From: Chitinibacter bivalviorum
Lineage (GTDB): Bacteria > Pseudomonadota > Gammaproteobacteria > Burkholderiales > Chitinibacteraceae
Assembly: GCF_013403565.1 (NCBI RefSeq)
Contig: NZ_CP058627.1
Location: forward strand, 310,001-374,000
DNA length: 64,000 bases
Reading direction: 5' to 3'
A program made the position numbers and the translations under genes. Each line of letters begins with the position of its first letter. The first letter of the stretch is position 1. The notes under the pieces were generated by a model. That model was not told the origin of the DNA. It was given only the letters and a program-made list of their open reading frames with translations, and did no database searches. Shown one piece after another: positions 57,242 to 64,000 of the stretch.

Positions 57242-58771
57242 CTAGCGCTGACTGCTGTGGTTGATGCCGGGCCGCAGATAGCTTGTGCTCATGCTGCTGG
57301 TATTGATGACGCAATTGCGACCATTGGCTTTGGCGGCATACAGTGCCTCATCAGTGCGGCTGAGTAAATCATCGAGTGTTAAATCAATGATGCTTAGGGC
57401 CGTAACGCCTAAGCTGATCGTGGCATAGACTGGGCTATTACCATCCATGACAACGGCTTGTTCGGCAATCACTTGGCGCAATTTTTCGGCCACATTGCTC
57501 GCCTGAGCGAGATCGGTTTCGGGCAGCAAAATCACAAATTCTTCGCCCCCCCAGCGGGCAAAGGTATCGATCGCGCGTAAATGCTGTACACATAGTTGGC
57601 TGATGCGTTTTAAGACTAAGTCGCCAATCAAGTGGCCGTGCTGATCGTTTACTTTTTTAAAATGATCAATGTCGAGCAAGATAATCGAGAGCGGCTGTTT
57701 GTAGCGCCGAGTACGAACTATCGCTTCAGCACAGCGTCTTTGCCATTCGCGGCGATTAGGGACTTGGGTCAGCTCATCTGTCGTTGCTAGCTCAGAGAGC
57801 AACTCATTGGCATTGATTAAGGCCTGAGTTCTGGCATTCACCTCCGCTTCTAGGTGTGCTTTGTGATTCATGACAGCATTTTGTGTTAATGCGTAATATT
57901 GGAAAGTGAGTGCGATTGAAAAAATAAAGATTTGCAAATTCAAAAAGGTTTGAATCGTACTTTCGGCGAGAAAGCCACCGTAGCCAAAATGTGTGCCCAA
58001 AATACTAATCAGGCTGATCGCTAAAATGGCTTGATTGACGCCAGGTAGGCGATGTTTAACTGCAATCATCAACATCACGGGCAAACTCAACACCAGTAAA
58101 TGCCGATCAATAAATATCGCGGCCGTCAGGATGATGCATAAACCCAACATCGCAGGCCAAATACCTTTAAGGCTAGTGTGAATGAGCTTGTTTTCCCAGT
58201 CGTAGTAAAAAGGCAAAAGCAGCAAAATGCCCGCAATATCCCCAAGCCCCAGAATACCGATGAGTTGTAGCCACTCTACGCTGGTATTGCTATTGAGAAG
58301 GCCGCTAAAGTGCCAAATGGTGGCCAGCAGCGGGGCAGAGAGCAATACTGGAATGGTGCAAACCTTGAGCCAGATTATTGGCAGAGCTTCAGGTGTAAGC
58401 CATAAAGAATCGCCATATTTCTGTCTTATTTGACGATAGAAATGCGCCGACACGAGTGCCTGCAGTGTATCGATCCCTGCGGCTAGGAGGGTGATTAGGC
58501 TAATAAATAGTGTGTCTTGGCTATAAGCGTAGTTGTATGGGAAATTAAGCAGCAGATGAGCAATAAACACAACGCCCGCACCAAGTCGCCCCAAGATCAA
58601 AATACTAAGTAATGCGATGCCAGAGGGTAGCCAGATAACGACCAAATTGGCCGATTGAATGCTGCCTAATTCAATGCATAGATAGCCTGTTGCTACATAC
58701 ATCGTTAGCAACAATAGAGCAGCCAAATAGCGAGAGTTGAATGGGCGCCAAGACATGATTGAAACTTTCAT
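57242..58771 (-). CDS. Diguanylate cyclase with MASE1-like membrane sensor domain
   Basis: A 509-residue protein. The first 300 residues form about eight to nine membrane helices with the MASE1-like pattern (TGYLCIELGSIQSANLVVIWLPSGIAL), then a GGDEF domain with the active GGEEF site (ARWGGEEFVILLPE) and an intact inhibitory RxxD site (RAID five residues earlier). It should make cyclic di-GMP in response to an unknown membrane signal. No EAL domain. The start could be 58771 or 58756; the longer frame to 58912 is not conserved. It is the last chromosomal gene before the mobile element. Confidence 0.88.
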   Translation of the reverse strand: MKVSIMSWRPFNSRYLAALLLLTMYVATGYLCIELGSIQSANLVVIWLPSGIALLSILILGRLGAGVVFIAHLLLNFPYNYAYSQDTLFISLITLLAAGIDTLQALVSAHFYRQIRQKYGDSLWLTPEALPIIWLKVCTIPVLLSAPLLATIWHFSGLLNSNTSVEWLQLIGILGLGDIAGILLLLPFYYDWENKLIHTSLKGIWPAMLGLCIILTAAIFIDRHLLVLSLPVMLMIAVKHRLPGVNQAILAISLISILGTHFGYGGFLAESTIQTFLNLQIFIFSIALTFQYYALTQNAVMNHKAHLEAEVNARTQALINANELLSELATTDELTQVPNRREWQRRCAEAIVRTRRYKQPLSIILLDIDHFKKVNDQHGHLIGDLVLKRISQLCVQHLRAIDTFARWGGEEFVILLPETDLAQASNVAEKLRQVIAEQAVVMDGNSPVYATISLGVTALSIIDLTLDDLLSRTDEALYAAKANGRNCVINTSSMSTSYLRPGINHSSQR

Positions 58772-58863
58772 GTTGATGACAAATTCTATGCAGACTTTGA
58801 ATGATTGTCTGTGCAAAGATGTAATTGAGATGAATGAGCGGTCTAGTCGCGCTGGCGGCCAAT

Positions 58864-58899
58864 AAAAAACCCGCATCAGCCAAGGCTGTATGCGGGTTT
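58864..58899 (-). terminator. Strong minus-strand terminator at the edge of the mobile element
   Basis: On the minus strand ACCCGCATACAGCC, loop TT, GGCTGATGCGGGTTTTTT with only one unpaired base in the stem. It would stop transcripts coming from the mobile element before the cyclase gene. Confidence 0.85.
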
Positions 58900-58975
58900 G
58901 GAGTAATTTCAAGCCTGCAAGCAGGCCGAAAAATTACAATGAGTAATGCACGCCTCTAGCATATATGCGGGTTTG
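58889..58975. repeat. 12-bp direct repeat around a long hairpin; possible element boundary
   Basis: TATGCGGGTTTG occurs at 58889-58900 and 58964-58975. Between them, GTAATTT...AAATTAC with inner GCCTGC-AA-GCAGGC forms an extended stem-loop (58903-58938). Direct repeats with hairpins beside a terminator are what one expects near an attachment site, but no second end is visible. Confidence 0.4.
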
Positions 58976-58988
58976 CTGGTGCTGTAGA

Positions 58989-59044
58989 AAAAACAGGGTG
59001 AAAAACAGGGTGAATCAGATCAGTTTTTTATCAAAACAGGGTAA
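58989..59044. repeat. Three direct repeats of AAAACAGGGTRAA
   Basis: AAAACAGGGTGAA at 58989-59001 and again at 59001-59013, and AAAACAGGGTAAA at 59032-59044. Same orientation, 12 and 31 bases apart. They could be protein-binding iterons for the integrase/excisionase or a replication protein of the mobile element. Confidence 0.5.
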
Positions 59045-59529
59045 ATCGCGCCCCCAATGGGCTGGGCAGGGATATGCCCGCGCTGCATTTTCCAGACAGC
59101 CATAGAGGCCACCTATCAATGCCTAGAATTCTAGCGATTTGCATGGGGGTATATTTTTAGTGCGCTCTTGGTGGGTTTCGAGTGGTTTTTCATCCAGAAC
59201 GGCTAGTTTTAGGCCGCTGGTGCTGCGTTCAATGATCATTTGATTTTTCAGTCGAATGATAGCGCCAGTGGCTCAGTGACAATCCAATTCATACCCCCCC
59301 CTATGTTTTTTTAGGAATCGTTTTTTCTTGGCTGGAGCGCGTTCACGGACGGTGGCCACCCAGAGATTTGACCCCCCCCTGGTGGTCTTGCGCTCCGGTA
59401 CATGCGGGACACCCTAGGGGCTATGATCTCTTTTAAAAAGAGAAATACAGGGGCTATATCTGCGTGAACCTCAATACCACTGCGTTTTATATGCCCATGT
59501 ACAGGGGGTGGGGCATTTGCTTTTTGTGG

Positions 59530-59556
59530 TGTTCCCAGTGTTCCCAGTGTTCCCAA
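59530..59556. repeat. Three tandem 9-mers TGTTCCCAG
   Basis: Three head-to-tail copies (the third with A in the last position) and a further TGTTCCCG at 59624-59631. On the other strand they read GGGAACAC, spaced nine bases apart. Confidence 0.6.
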
Positions 59557-59917
59557 TTGTTTAGTGCATTGATTTATATGGTTATTATTTGGGTACGTCG
59601 AATGGGTGTTGTTTTGCAGTCGGTGTTCCCGTGTCCCCACATTGGTACATCAGCACCAGCTAAAACCCCCATCTTTGCTGGGTTTAGCTTTGCGTGAACA
59701 TTTTTACTCATCAATTAACCACTGAAAACGGGGCAGAAGTGGCGCGATAATTTACGCCTATTCGCATGACAAATCAGCAGCTACTTAGATACCAGTGATG
59801 TAAAACAAATCGCGCCATTGCCCCATGCCTAGCCCTTGGGGGCGCATAAGCCCAGCCGCATAGCTGCCAATAGTAGAGAAACAAGCAGGGCGCTGCCTCC
59901 ACCGAATCCACAGCTCG

Positions 59918-60093
59918 GAAGTTGCAACTTGATCGAGCAGGGGAGCAAATCAGCCACCGCTAAAGCGATCCGTACCGGAGTTGTGACTTTTGCCGACGGG
60001 GAATAAAAACCGCACTGGCGAAGCTGTGCCAGGTGAAGTTGCAACTTGATCGAGCAGGGGAGCAAATCAGCCCCTGCTGAAGCGATCCGCTCA
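59918..60093. repeat. Three imperfect tandem repeats of about 58 bp with palindromic AAGTTGCAACTT
   Basis: Units begin at 59918, 59977 and 60035. Units 1 and 3 share 55 bases with only about four differences; unit 2 is clearly diverged but still aligns at its start (GGAGTTGTGACTT against GAAGTTGCAACTT) and at its GGGGA segment. The perfect 12-base palindrome AAGTTGCAACTT lies at 59919-59930 and 60036-60047. Just downstream of the minus-strand replication genes, these may be iterons or operators. Confidence 0.65.
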
Positions 60094-60116
60094 AACCTGA
60101 TTCGATTAATATTAGG

Positions 60117-60656
60117 CTAGGCCAGCGCCGATAGCGTTACCGTTGCCCCACGGTATAGCTCACGCCCATCATCGGCAGCACCAGCGGGGAGCGAGCCTAG
60201 GCTGATAAAGCAGGCCGTGCCGCTGCGACGATCCTGCACCCGTAGCCAGAGTAGATCAGGCCGCACCAGCCCCCAAAACTCAAATGACTGGGTAATCGGT
60301 ACTTGGTGTGCTTGCGCCATCAAGATCACCGTGCGCAGGTAGCTGGGGTCTTGCTGGGGCAATTGAGCCAGCAAAAACCGCTTATCCTCAGTAGAGCACC
60401 ATAAAGCCGCCGCGACTTCGGACACGATGTCACGCCATAGTGACGCTGTTGCTGGGCTGTGACTGGGCAGCAAAAACAAATCGCGGCATTGCTCACCATG
60501 CGCAGCTTGTGGGAGCGCAATCGCATCAGCTTCGAGCGCTGAACCGCTGGTGCTGGGTTGATAGCTTGATTCATTGGCCGACGCAAAAAAAGCCGCAAAG
60601 GCGGCCTTTTTGTCATCCACCGCTTGGCGAGCAAGGGAAGGGTTGTTATTCATCAT
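60117..60656 (-). CDS. Hypothetical protein of the mobile element, 179 residues
   Basis: A soluble protein of no family I recognise. The N-terminus (ARQAVDDKKAAFAAFF) is helical, the centre contains SLWRDIVSEVAAALWCSTEDKRFLLAQL, and the C-terminus looks beta-rich. The two adjacent ATG codons (60656, 60653) lie inside the last codons of the DUF927 gene, an overlap of 11 bases, so it is part of the same operon. It is the last gene of the visible module before the repeat region. Confidence 0.68.
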   Translation of the reverse strand: MMNNNPSLARQAVDDKKAAFAAFFASANESSYQPSTSGSALEADAIALPQAAHGEQCRDLFLLPSHSPATASLWRDIVSEVAAALWCSTEDKRFLLAQLPQQDPSYLRTVILMAQAHQVPITQSFEFWGLVRPDLLWLRVQDRRSGTACFISLGSLPAGAADDGRELYRGATVTLSALA

Positions 60657-62598
60657 CAGCCCCCAGCAAGGCTGCCGCGTTCACCATGTAGACGCGCACC
60701 TTGTCGCGGCCACTGGTGGGCAACCGTTCGGCGCGTGAAGCCCCGCCTTTCGAGTCAGGGTGCAAGATACCTAGCTCAAGCAGTAGCTTGTTCGCCCGCT
60801 TTAAATCCAGCCCCTCAAGAATGCGTGAGCGCCAGACGTTAGGAAGGACGAAGTACGTTGTTTCCGACAGCTTGGGCTGATTGGACTCGTCTATCGCGTC
60901 AATCTCCACCGTTTTGCGATAGCCGCAGTTATCAGGCCGAATGGCAGATTTTTCGTCAAAGGTTGTATTTTTCTCATCGTTCCAGCTCTGAAAACCAGAT
61001 AAGCCGTAGCGCTCAAAAAACAACTTCACTTGCCGCAGTATCGCTTTATCCTCGCCATCGCCCGCACCGCCACGCCCGTGCAGCCAATCGGCATACATCA
61101 CCCGCGCCGCAGCCCATGCCGTGCCAGTTGCCCAATCAGCGAGCCCAAGACTTGCCGCCAGCTCGCCAGCGAAGCCACATAGGGCGAAGTATTGCGCCGC
61201 ATGGCTAACTTGATTAGACGCCCCCAGCGGTATCGCCTCTCTACTGAATTTAGCCATGGCCGCATGGATTTGAGCCTTTAGCTCGATACGATCAGCACCA
61301 GCGAGCCGCGCCAGGTATTCGCGCCCGATTGAGCCATGATTAGCCGCCGCCGTTAAAGCCATGTGCTTGCACAATGCAGGCGCATCCGTGAAGCCATGCA
61401 GATCATCAAATGCACCATGCTTGCGATCCGCAGACAGGCCGATAAAGCGCACCTCTTGCCCTGCATTGATCTTGCCGCCGCCCTCTTTAATCACGCTGGC
61501 CAGATCGTTCTCACCGTTTGACAAGATGAAGCAGCGCCAGCGGGTCAGATCACGAACCCCACCCGTGTCGCGGCCACGGGCTTTGCCCTTGCCTTGTGAC
61601 AGCATATACACCATGCGCCCGACGCCCTTTGCATCGGCTTGGCTGATTTCATCGAGCAGCAGGGGAAGGTGATTAAATGCCGCCGTGGTGTATTCCAGCC
61701 CCGCAGCGGTCGCGCTCCACGTTTGGCGGTAATCCTCTGGTTTGCCATACACTGATGCCGCCAAATCGCACACGGTGCTTTTGCCTTTTTTCGATGCCCC
61801 GACGATATGAAACCCGCCCGAATCCAGCCCCGCCATGCCCATCAGCGGCGCAGCAAATGCCGCCCCCAGTGTCAGCAGCAAGAGCGGATTGCCCACCGCA
61901 TACCGTGCCACACCATCGCGCCAAGCATCTGGATAGCCAGAGGCCAGCACAGGTACTTTGAGTGAGCCGTCATAGATCAGCCATTCACCCGCATCACCAA
62001 TGACCTCGGCAGGCAGGACAAACGCCCCAGTTTCTTTAAACCAGCCCGTAGCAGGCACTAGCCGCCCCCGTGGCGCATCGCGTGCCGTTTGCAGGTATTG
62101 CACCAGCCAGCGCTTATGCTGCAATGTAAAACTTATCGCTAGCCCCATCGCGGTTAATTCGTCCAAAATGGCCGTGGACTGGTCAGACGATAGGCGCTTC
62201 CACGGTATCGTGTGCTCTTTGATATTGCCGTCCATATCTTGCAGCTCGACCCGCACAGCCCATTCCAGATCGTCCACATCGCGCACCTGTGCCACCACTT
62301 TAAGGTGCTCACTTAGCCACACATCACCACCATCACCCGCGCCATCGTCCGATTGATCGGGCACAAACCACACCCCGCGACTATTGAGCTTAAAGCTACC
62401 GCCGCTAACCTTCGGAGTAGTGCGCTTGCGGGGCTTTTTACCACTTGCACCCTTGGTTGCAAGTGGCGCTGGTGCTGCATCATTGGCCACCTGTTCGGCT
62501 TTGGCGTTGAGTGGTGTGGCACTGGCTGGGTTTTTGAGCAATTCAAGATCAGCCCCCAGCTTGGCTGCATCACCCGAATCAACAGATACTGAAGTCAT
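60646..62598 (-). CDS. DUF927 domain ATPase/helicase-like protein
   Basis: A 650-residue protein with a Lys/Ala-rich N-terminus of about 100 residues, the DUF927 domain (GVWFVPDQSD onward) and a P-loop GASKKGKS near residue 272 followed by LPLLLDEISQAD as Walker B. DUF927 proteins accompany toprim primases in phages, satellites and integrative elements and are thought to act as replicative helicases or loaders. Both flanking genes overlap it (TAATG upstream, 11 bases downstream). Confidence 0.9.
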   Translation of the reverse strand: MTSVSVDSGDAAKLGADLELLKNPASATPLNAKAEQVANDAAPAPLATKGASGKKPRKRTTPKVSGGSFKLNSRGVWFVPDQSDDGAGDGGDVWLSEHLKVVAQVRDVDDLEWAVRVELQDMDGNIKEHTIPWKRLSSDQSTAILDELTAMGLAISFTLQHKRWLVQYLQTARDAPRGRLVPATGWFKETGAFVLPAEVIGDAGEWLIYDGSLKVPVLASGYPDAWRDGVARYAVGNPLLLLTLGAAFAAPLMGMAGLDSGGFHIVGASKKGKSTVCDLAASVYGKPEDYRQTWSATAAGLEYTTAAFNHLPLLLDEISQADAKGVGRMVYMLSQGKGKARGRDTGGVRDLTRWRCFILSNGENDLASVIKEGGGKINAGQEVRFIGLSADRKHGAFDDLHGFTDAPALCKHMALTAAANHGSIGREYLARLAGADRIELKAQIHAAMAKFSREAIPLGASNQVSHAAQYFALCGFAGELAASLGLADWATGTAWAAARVMYADWLHGRGGAGDGEDKAILRQVKLFFERYGLSGFQSWNDEKNTTFDEKSAIRPDNCGYRKTVEIDAIDESNQPKLSETTYFVLPNVWRSRILEGLDLKRANKLLLELGILHPDSKGGASRAERLPTSGRDKVRVYMVNAAALLGADDE

Positions 62599-62909
62599 TA
62601 ATGAGCCCCGCCTTTATTTTGCTGTTCAGTTTTTGCGGTTTCGATTAATCGAGCCCTAAGCACCGCAGCCACTACCGCCAAGCCTGCGATTCCCTCTCTT
62701 AGCTCGCCTGCATCGAGCATTCCGCACATGGCGAGGCCTTCAAATAGCGATTCGAGCGCACCCATTTGTGTTTGGTGTAGGTTGGCCGTATTAATGCCTT
62801 TAGACACGGAACCGAGTTTGTATATATCAGCTGCTAGCAGATCGACGCCTCCCTCAAGATCCGCAAGTACAGTTTCAATAATAAAGTCGATGGAGGTTTC
62901 TTTATTCAT
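62598..62909 (-). CDS. Small helical protein of the mobile element, 103 residues
   Basis: A 103-residue acidic, helical protein (MNKETSIDFIIETVLADLEGG). I recognise no family. Located between the primase and DUF927 genes with overlaps of four bases and one base, it is probably translated with them and could be a small accessory factor of replication (inference). The ATG at 62909 has GGGGCG upstream and lies in the end of the primase gene (ATGA). Confidence 0.72.
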   Translation of the reverse strand: MNKETSIDFIIETVLADLEGGVDLLAADIYKLGSVSKGINTANLHQTQMGALESLFEGLAMCGMLDAGELREGIAGLAVVAAVLRARLIETAKTEQQNKGGAH

Positions 62910-63922
62910 CGTTGCGCCCCTTGGGTTAGCACATCGAGCCAATCACGCCCAGGTACAGACGGAAATAACACCCGCACCGTTTTACCCTCGGCAAGCAGGT
63001 TATCAGCCAATTGATTAGCGGCTTTTTGTCCGGTCTGGTTTTCGTCGTTATCCGCAAAAATCACCACATCGCGCACCAGATCAGGCAGCACCAGCGAGCC
63101 GACGCCAAAAGCCGATACACCCGCCCACACGGGCAAACCGTTGGCGCAATGCACCGCCAGCGCGGTTTCAATCCCTTCGGCCACGGCCATGCACTCAGCC
63201 GCTGGAAATAGCCGAATCGCCGCGCCTTTGGCATCGCCGGATTTTGCCGACCACTTTTTAGCGCTCGGTACTTTGGCCTTGTGGCCGTTAGCCTGTAGAT
63301 AGGTCTTGTGTAGCGCAATCGTCGTGCCGTTTGGCGCTTGGACCGCTGCCACCATCGCGGGGAAGTCACCCAGCTTGACCAAATGCCCATTGGGCTTGTC
63401 CCAATACGGTATAGATGGATTAAATCGCAAAGCCTTGGGGTAGCCGGCTAATTCAAGGCCACGGTGACGCAAATACAGCCCCACGGTGCAGCCGTTGGTA
63501 ATGGGGTGGCTACTATTCCATAGCGCCAAATTCTCGGCCTTGGCCTTTTCCCATGCTCGCCGCTGCTCGGCCTGCTCACGCGCTTGGCGCTCGGCTATGG
63601 CCGCTGCATCAGGCGCAACGGCCACGACAGCAGCACCACCCAAGCAATCGACCACAAATCGCGCCGCGCCGATAAAATCGGTTTGGCGGTAGTCAGCCAG
63701 CAGCTTGAAGCCGTCGCCACCTTCGGGGGCATGGGTATTACAGATAAAGCAGCCACGGTCATCTTTATCGGTGAAGCGGAAACGATCACGGCCACCGCAG
63801 ACAGGGCAGGCGGTATGCTTACGGGTCAGGTATTCAGCCCCGATACCAGCGGCTTGCAGAATGTCAGGCCATCTGCCAAGGGCAGCTTCTTTTAGTTTGG
63901 ATATATCAATACGATCAGCCAT
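62906..63922 (-). CDS. Toprim domain DNA primase with zinc-binding N-terminus (P4-alpha-like)
   Basis: A 338-residue primase. The zinc-binding domain CPVCGGRDRFRFTDKDDRGC--C at residues 39-61 is of the P4-type primase class. The toprim catalytic core has AVAEGIETALA near residue 233 and VVIFADNDEN near residue 281, with the expected Glu and Asp residues. There is no helicase domain in the same protein; the DUF927 protein probably supplies it. It starts ten bases after the stop of a further gene of the element. Confidence 0.9.
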   Translation of the reverse strand: MADRIDISKLKEAALGRWPDILQAAGIGAEYLTRKHTACPVCGGRDRFRFTDKDDRGCFICNTHAPEGGDGFKLLADYRQTDFIGAARFVVDCLGGAAVVAVAPDAAAIAERQAREQAEQRRAWEKAKAENLALWNSSHPITNGCTVGLYLRHRGLELAGYPKALRFNPSIPYWDKPNGHLVKLGDFPAMVAAVQAPNGTTIALHKTYLQANGHKAKVPSAKKWSAKSGDAKGAAIRLFPAAECMAVAEGIETALAVHCANGLPVWAGVSAFGVGSLVLPDLVRDVVIFADNDENQTGQKAANQLADNLLAEGKTVRVLFPSVPGRDWLDVLTQGAQR

Positions 63923-63931
63923 GATGTGCCC

Positions 63932-64000
63932 TCACAGATCGTATGCTTGTAGGTGTTCAATCGGGAAGGGGCTCACGGAAGCAAAATGCGCCAATTCGGC
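63932..64000 (-). CDS. C-terminal end of a further element gene (partial)
   Basis: Twenty-two codons ending in SPFPIEHLQAYDL and TGA are open up to the right edge of the window, in the same direction as and just before the primase gene. It is probably the tail of another gene of the mobile element. Nothing can be said about function. Confidence 0.45.
   Translation of the reverse strand, partial: AELAHFASVSPFPIEHLQAYDL

Larger units (their letters stand above)
59045..60116. other. Gene-free, repeat-rich region of the mobile element
   Basis: About 1.07 kb without a convincing gene. Reading left to right, it has short out-of-frame coding-like pieces on the minus strand (59050-59300), two runs of eight C (59294-59301 and 59372-59379), a small palindrome TCTCTTTT/AAAAGAGA bracketed by AGGGGCTAT repeats (59416-59457), three tandem 9-mers TGTTCCCAG (59530-59556) and three imperfect 58-bp tandem units (59918-60093). 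This is compatible with an origin or control region of the element plus decayed genes; no RNA gene is recognised. Confidence 0.5.

Noticed and set aside
59829..60065. 78-codon minus-strand open frame with repeated LLPCSIKLQL
   Set aside because: The protein repeat is a direct consequence of the 58-bp DNA repeats; no ribosome binding site or family resemblance.
59918..60093. CRISPR-like array
   Set aside because: Only three units, with the second strongly diverged and similarity running across most of the unit; no separate constant repeats and variable spacers, and no cas genes.

Overview
The window is a chromosomal stretch of a Gram-negative betaproteobacterium, most likely of the Neisseriales (a Chitinibacteraceae-like organism; this placement is inference). 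The reasons are the Lpt lipopolysaccharide export genes with KDO genes, a petABC cytochrome bc1 operon of betaproteobacterial style, sspA/sspB close to petABC, the order kdsD-kdsC-lptC-lptA-lptB-rpoN-hpf-ptsN-hprK-rapZ, and the ETF/ETF-QO set. Overall base composition is near 50% GC, but the first 5.4 kb is clearly AT-rich.

1-12.1 kb: the 3' part of an O-antigen (lipopolysaccharide) gene cluster, all on the + strand. It holds the end of a flippase (Wzx), a polymerase (Wzy), three GT4 glycosyltransferases, three enzymes for a UDP-2-acetamido-2,6-dideoxy-L-hexose, then a short-chain reductase, a small phosphoglycosyl transferase and a WbpM-type 4,6-dehydratase. Together the last three look like the D-QuiNAc module that makes and attaches the first sugar of the repeat unit. 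12.1-26.6 kb: housekeeping genes (rng, holA, lptE, leuS, hda, purM, purN, an RsmB/NOP methyltransferase, sspB, sspA), interrupted by three tandem type IV pilin-like genes. 26.8-32.1 kb: petABC, a lipoprotein gene overlapping a NIF3-family gene, and a DegS-like protease. 32.2-43.5 kb: a CPA2 antiporter, the KDO/Lpt genes, rpoN and nitrogen-PTS genes, hprK-rapZ, and a tightly overlapping NusG-II/Gx-transporter/ubiX operon. 43.5-58.8 kb: a MATE pump, dtd with two paralogous small genes of unknown function, asd, ETF-QO, etfBA, fpr, a STAS protein, ntrBC, a DUF4124 protein, an Rdx protein, a HAD hydrolase and a MASE1-GGDEF cyclase. 58.8-64 kb: the edge of a mobile, satellite-like element with a toprim primase, a DUF927 ATPase, two small genes and about 1.1 kb of gene-free, repeat-rich DNA.

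The most unusual signal is a family of dispersed 49-bp elements. Eight copies lie between or at the ends of genes from 12 to 48 kb. Every copy is exactly 49 bp, with complementary ends (GGGTATT ... AATACCC), partly conserved arms and a variable middle, and most abut stop codons or follow terminators. I do not recognise this family. Other points worth a look are G7 tracts at the start of two O-antigen genes, the pilin triplication, and tandem repeats with a palindromic core in the mobile element.
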